Assembly: GCA_963942565.1 (NCBI GenBank)
Contig: OZ012691.1
Span: forward strand, 15,731,769 to 15,795,768
Direction of reading: 5' to 3'
Source of the DNA: Maea johnstoni
Taxonomy: Eukaryota; Annelida; Polychaeta; Spionida; Magelonidae
Length of the DNA stretch: 64,000 nt
The notes below the pieces were generated by a model. It had not been told where the DNA came from. It worked only from the letters and a program-made list of their open reading frames with translations, and ran no database searches. A program made the translations under genes and the position numbers. Every line of letters starts with the position of its first letter. Position 1 is the stretch's first letter. Of this stretch, positions 24,801 to 31,665 are shown one piece after another.

Positions 24801-27800
24801 TTTTCTTGTCTATTCAGGAGCGGCAAGCAGGGCTGGGACAAGAAGTGGATCGTGCTGGACGACGGCGTGCTCTGTATCTACAACAGCAGCACGTCGGGTA
24901 CGCCCGTGGACCACTGTATTGTTGCACCTCACCCATTGTTTTCCTATTGTTTTCTTCAGGAGCGGCAAGCAGGGCTGGGACAAGAAGTGGATCGTGCTGG
25001 ACGACGGCGTGATCTGTATCTACAACAGCAGCACGTCGGGTACGCCCGTGGATCGCTTCGACCTGTGCCCGGACGACGGCGAGGTCTCCGTCCATGCCGC
25101 GGTGTCCGCCTCCGAGCTCATCAACGTCGCCGCCTCCGACCTACCGCACATCCTCAGCCTTGAGTTCAAGCCAAACACCACCTGCTGGCCAGGAAGGTAA
25201 CTAAAAATCTCTTGATGCAGATTAGGCCTAAAAAAAATGTTTGTTTACTGTAATGGTTCAGAATATGGAATAGGTTGGTAGGTTAAATTTATGTATATAT
25301 ATATTTTTTTGATTTTTTGATTTTTTCAAACACTGTGTTTCATGGCAGCTGTAGTCATAATACAGTGTTCTAATCATGTATTTATGTTGATTGAGAGTTG
25401 GAAGGGCGGAAGAAAACAACAATGTATTTGGGAACTTTCAATCATGAATGGGTTAATATAGCCTCAAACAATTTTCTGTAGCAGCAGGCTATGGGGCTAG
25501 TACACACCATGTGTATGCTTTAGATTTGAATTGGTTAACCCATTTATGCCTGGAGATGTGCTTGATGAAAGTCGTCTGGACCTGCCAGACTTCTGAACAT
25601 AACTTTCTAATGAAGCGAAAATTCACAAACTATTTGAAGGAGAGTTGTAAATAAAGTTCTGATGAACAGTACTCCTTCAGATATTTTCTAAATATTGCTT
25701 TTGTTAGAGAGAAATCACCAAAATTGTCAGGTCGTTTTGGCTGCTACAGGCATGAATGGGTTAAATGCAGAGGTCTGATCTAAGCGTCTCTTTCTTGTTT
25801 CTCTGAAGGCTCCTCTACCTGATGGCGTCAGATTTCAACCAGAAGCAGAAGTGGGTGGCCACTCTGGAGGCAGTCGTGAAACAGACAAAGCCAGACGACA
25901 GAGTTCTATCTGCAGTAAGTAGGAAATGAAAGTTTTATTCACTCTTTTCAATTTGGAGAGGAGATCCCTTTTGCTTTTTGCCAAACCAGAAATAAGTCTC
26001 CAGTACAAGTTCAAGTTCAAACAAATCATATAAGTGAGATTGATTAACCATAGAAGTACATATTGGTATGATTTCATTTGTGTAAGTATTCTTTTTGTAA
26101 TAGTTTTATGTCATGAAAAGTGTATGTTTTTTGTGTAGAAACTTCTTGAAAATCCTTTGGTATTCTCTTTTGTTATTGTTTAAACAATTTAATGTCATGA
26201 AACGTGTATAATTTTTTTGTAGAAACTTCTTGGAAATACTTTGGTTGAGTTGAAGGGTGACAAGAAACTGGAAGTGAACTGTGCTATACCACTCAATGAT
26301 CAGGTAAGGCTGGACCCAAAACCAATTTGATTTGGGGGATTCCTATTTTGAGAGACAATTTTCCTGAGACAAATTAAAATTTCAATGAGTTTGATAGGTA
26401 AGCAATAAATTGTGAAAAAGCTTCGTTTATTGGAAATAAAACAAGGGTGAATGCTATCAGAAGATTAGTATGTTATAGGGAAAGACCAGGTTTGGAGAAA
26501 GAGAGAGAGAAAGAGAATCCTGAATGAAAGAGAGTAGAGCGAGAGTCAGAAACAGAGAGACAGACAGACAGAATCCTAAATGAGAGACAGAGAGAAAGAA
26601 AGAAACAGAGAGATGGGGGAAAGACAGAGAGACAGAAACAGAGATGGGGGAGAGAGAGAGAAAGATTGAGTCCTGAGTGAGAGAGAAAGAGACAGACAGA
26701 AACAGAGAAAGAGACGGGGCAAGAGAGTGAGACAGAATCCTAAATAAGACGGTGAGAGAGAAAGGGGATAAAGGAGAGATGGTCGGAAAAGAATGAGAGA
26801 TAATTTATTGGAGCTGAAGTGCTATACATGCATAGTGAAGATAATAAAACAAGTATTGTTTTTTTTGTTTTTTTTAGATTTTGCTTCTTGGTACAGAGGA
26901 AGGTCTCTACTCTGCTCTGATGCAGAAAGGCTGCAAGTATCGCTCACCCAAGAAGATAGAAGGTATGGGAAGTGTCTCATACATGACAGCTGTGGATAAC
27001 CTAGGACTGGTCTTGTTCATTTCAGGTAAGTTGAATCTGTCACATTAGTATATCCATATTGTACTGTATAATAGGAAATTAAACCGAGTGGTTTAATATG
27101 CTGAACTTTTCCGAGTGGGATCAGTTCGGTATAATGAAAGTCGGATGTATTATTCCTGTCATTAGAATATTAACCTTCAGTAGTGGCTCTTCGGAATAAA
27201 AAATCTCTGAAAAATCCAAAATCTCAAATTTGGTTTTGCACCTCAGATTAATTTCCTATTCTACTGAATATCATAACAGTTTTGAAATAATGAAAGGTAT
27301 TTAATCTATTATTGCTCACAGCGGCCAAAAGCATTCTGACAATTTTATGGAAATCTTTCTGACAAAAGAATGGTGGAGAAATGTTAAAAGGAAGGAAAGG
27401 GAATCGATACATTCAACATTACCAGTAGTTTTCAGTAAAAGAATTAACCATAGCATAATTTGTAAGATATCTATGTATGTGTTATAACCTTTGTGCTCTT
27501 CAGTTGAGATTGGGTTAATCAATAAATTTCAAATGATATGTGAAATAAAGTTGAGAATTGGCTAATTTATGCAACTTAATATTTAATTATTGTTTAACCC
27601 TTATGCTGTTGTTGGCTATTTAGGCCAAAATAAAATGATGCAAAAAATCTGAATACTGAAATCCTGGCATATGGGTACTCATTTGAGATTACTCAGTGAG
27701 AGTTATCCAATGAATACCAACATGACAGGGTTTAGATGGTTTTCAAAAATCTTTGCATCCTTGTGCTTTGGACGAAAGTAGTCTCAGCATTGGAAGGGTT

Positions 27801-30800
27801 AAGATTTTTTTTCTTTATTCATTGCTTGTGAAATATGTAATTCAAATTCTATATGAAATCCCTGTTTTTCCCAGGCAAGGGTCGTGAGGTGTTCTCGGCT
27901 AAGATCACAGCGCTGAAGTCCCGCATCTCGGGCGGCTCTTCCTCCGCGGGACCGCTGCAGGTCCAGAAGATCGACGGTATCCCAGGATGCACTGTGCTGG
28001 ACTCGCGCCAGATGTCTGATGGTACTTACCTCTGCGCGGCATCGCCTGATAAAATCTACCTGCTTAAGTTCAACCAGCAGCTCGGCTCTTTCACTACCAA
28101 AAAGGTAAGAGAATTCAAGCTATGTATTTAAGTACACATAGTGAGTGTTTTTCTGATCTGAGATACTTTAGAAAATTACTTTTAGTTAATATATATTATT
28201 TCATAAGATACTTTCAAATATCTTAGAGTTGAAGGATGAGTTTTCGAAAGGCAGGCCTTTTTGGTTCGTTTGTTATTTTGTTTTGTTTGTTTTTTATTTT
28301 TTGTTTTTGTTGTTTGTTTGTTTTTTCAATATCTTCCAAAAATGGTTTTGTTTACTTCTTTTTTTCGTTGAAAAATATTCCAAGGAGAAATTGCTGATTG
28401 GAACGCTATCATTTAGAATACAGGCAACATTTCTTAATCAGGACTGATTGAGAGTTTTGTTCAAGTTCTTTAATTCCTAAGGTGGTCTGAATTTCTGAGA
28501 ATTTATGCTATAACTCTTTATTCCTTTGTAGGAGTTGGATGCAACTGAGCCTTGCAGCTGCTTGCACTTTGGCCAGAAGGGTATTCTGGTGGGTAGCGAC
28601 AAGTTCTACAAGATTGATCTCAGAGAGTACACAATGAGAGGTAAGTACAGGAATAGTGGCACATTTGGCATCTTTGAAATGTTCATGATACGATACAATA
28701 TAGATATTTTTTGAACGATACCTTGATATTTTTAACGATACTTTCTGCCTCCCAGAGACCTAATTTTGTTAAATTAAGCACTGTCAGCTTATGAAATTTT
28801 GCTAATATATAAATAATTTTCATTGCTGGAGATGTCAAGGTAGCAATTAAGTCAATTTTATATATATTTCAAATCTTGAATAATACAATATGATACTTTT
28901 TTGTTACAATATTTTTTCCCATTTGATACAAGTATTTGGTATTGTATCGAGTACCAGTACCCAATGTGATTCTTTTGTCTGTGCATATCTTTTATCACCA
29001 GCCCAGAAGCAAAATTAAATTTCATCAATTGATGCAATTTTCCTCCATTCATATTTTTCTTCTATTTTTCTCTTGTAGAGTTCCTAGACAGGAATGACAG
29101 CTCCCTGGCATTTGCCGCCTTCGGTGCTGCCAACTACGAGAGTTTCCCGGTTGCCGTGCTTCAGGTCTCCAATAGCAACGATCCTGAGGAATTCCTACTC
29201 TGTTTCCATGGTGAGGAAATATCCTTTTCAAATACAAATATCCTTTATACTAATAATTAGATATAAATATGAATTAATAAAATATAAATGAATAAACTTA
29301 GATATAAATGAATAAATAAATATGAATATAAATAAATATCCTTTTTCTCTCTTTGTTAGTCAGAAAGTAGGAGAAAATCACTTTTAATTTGTGAAAGTAA
29401 AGTATTTTTTATTATTGATTGTAGATAATTTACTTGATTTTGGAATCAGAATTCTTTTCTTTAGATCTCTTTCATTCACTTCTAGTGTTAATGATACTCT
29501 TCATTATGCTTTATTCTATGACGACCTCTACATTTAAAAAAAGTAAAACTGCTAGTTCTCTAAACAGATATTAGAATCAAAACTAGTAAAGCTGCCTTTA
29601 AAAAATGCTTAGTCCTCTTCGTCCTGACAATCAAAGTGTTTGTAAGTTTGTATGTTTACTTATTTTAATTTGTTTGTTTGTTTTTCATTTAAGAATTTGG
29701 CGTGTTTGTCAACAATCGCGGACAAAGAACAAGAAAAGAAGACATGAAATGGGCAGGTCTACCGCTTGCCTTCGGTAAGTTTATGATAAGCCTATAGAAT
29801 AATTGCTATGATTGTGTTTCTTTGCACAATCACTATCATTATTTCATTATGGTTACCAGTTAAGATGAATTACTACAACAATAGTATTATATATTGCTCC
29901 TGGGAGCACCTCTCTCATATCTTACGGCCCTAGATGTTGCTGTGGGCCCCTAGATTTTTCAGACTCGGGGTCCAAAATAATATGTATAAGTATAACACCC
30001 AGAAATCCTGTTTTTGACCACTAATTTTTATCTAAAGATAACCTGATATCTTAGTGTCACACCCTAGCTATGAAATCTTAGGCCTCCAAGAATTTATTTC
30101 AGCAGTTCAGCTTTTAGTTAGGTGTAAAACAGGGCAATCTTGCATTCTCCCCTTGTTAATTTTCTGATGATCTGTGGCTTATGGTGTTGTGTGTATTTCT
30201 GTGTATATTTCAGCTTACCGTGCGCCGTACTTGTTTGTGAACCACTTCAACAGCCTCCATGTGATCGAGGTCATGCCTCTGGATGAGGAAACAGTGTAAG
30301 TTACCAACCAGTGTCAGAGCCAGCATGCTGCCCGAGTATAATTTTGACACCCTAGCCATTAAAAATCAAGGCATCAAAGTATTCTTTGCAGAGTTACTAA
30401 TAATGTCAATTTTACTCCAGAAATTGTTGTCTGATCTTTGATGGCTTTGACAATAACTTGGGAATTAAGAACAATTTTACAAAGTATTTGGAGGAGAGTC
30501 GTTAACATTGCATAACATAACATTAGTATGATTACTCTTTCATATCCTTTCACAACTTTGCTTTCCCCGAAACATTTCAAAATTGTCAGTTTTTTTTTGT
30601 TTTTCGGGGGACACTTTAGAATTGATGGGTTTAAGTTCTACTTGAAAAAGATCTCAATATTAGTTTTGGTAATATGTTCAACTCGTCCTACCAGATCACC
30701 AGACCCCTTTTATATTTGTAAGACCCTGCTATTTTTGAATTTCTACATCTTATGCATGTACTGTGTACGGCTTTAATTTGGAGTGCTAAAAATTTCACTT

Positions 30801-31588
30801 TATAGCCCTGCTGGAGGATATTTGTGCTACTTTGAATTCATGCATTCAAGCACTCAAACTATATGTTTATTACTATATAGATATTTATTTGAAGGATGTT
30901 ATTTTGACGCTATCATGGGGAGCGTGAAAGTACTTGTGCTTGTGAAAAATACCAGTTTTTCGGTATACAATTAAGGTTTATCAATATATACCCCTTATGA
31001 TATGATGTTTGATTTGCAGTGAGGGTGGACATACTGTTCTGGACATCCCGCGGCCGAGATACCTAGGTCCGGCCATTGCGTCGGGGGCCGTATACCTAGC
31101 CTCGGAACACGACAGCACCGTAGAGGTCATGTGTTTCCAAGGCAACCTCTCGGTCGCTAGGAATACCTTCGACATCACATCCACATCAGAGTCAGACACA
31201 AAGGAAAACACGTATGTCGTCGACTCCAAGAGGTATGTACGAAAAGCATGAGGTCTTAGCCTAACCTGTTGCCGTAAATGTGTAATTTGTAACTTATGAC
31301 TGCTTATGATATTACTTACGGCCTGCCCTGATGGCCGAGTTGCCTAAGGTATTGTCACTGACAGCTAGCTTAACCCTTACCCCTCAAAGGAAGGGCATTT
31401 CTCAAAATTGGCATTGTATTAGTGTCATTTCATACCTCAAATATGAATTATGTGTTTATTGTGTAATACTTTATTCTCAATCAACTTGTATTTTTTTTTA
31501 TAAATTACTTATGCATCTACACTACTTGTGACTGACCAGTTTCTCAGGATATTGTGTATTGATATTCCCTTAAATCATTATGTACACA

Positions 31589-31665
<77 letters not shown>

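Noticed and set aside
24368-25200. Frames of 160-230 codons across the PH-exon array
   Set aside because: They read through exon copies and intron text alternately, mostly in the wrong frame; the true exon is 24960-25196.
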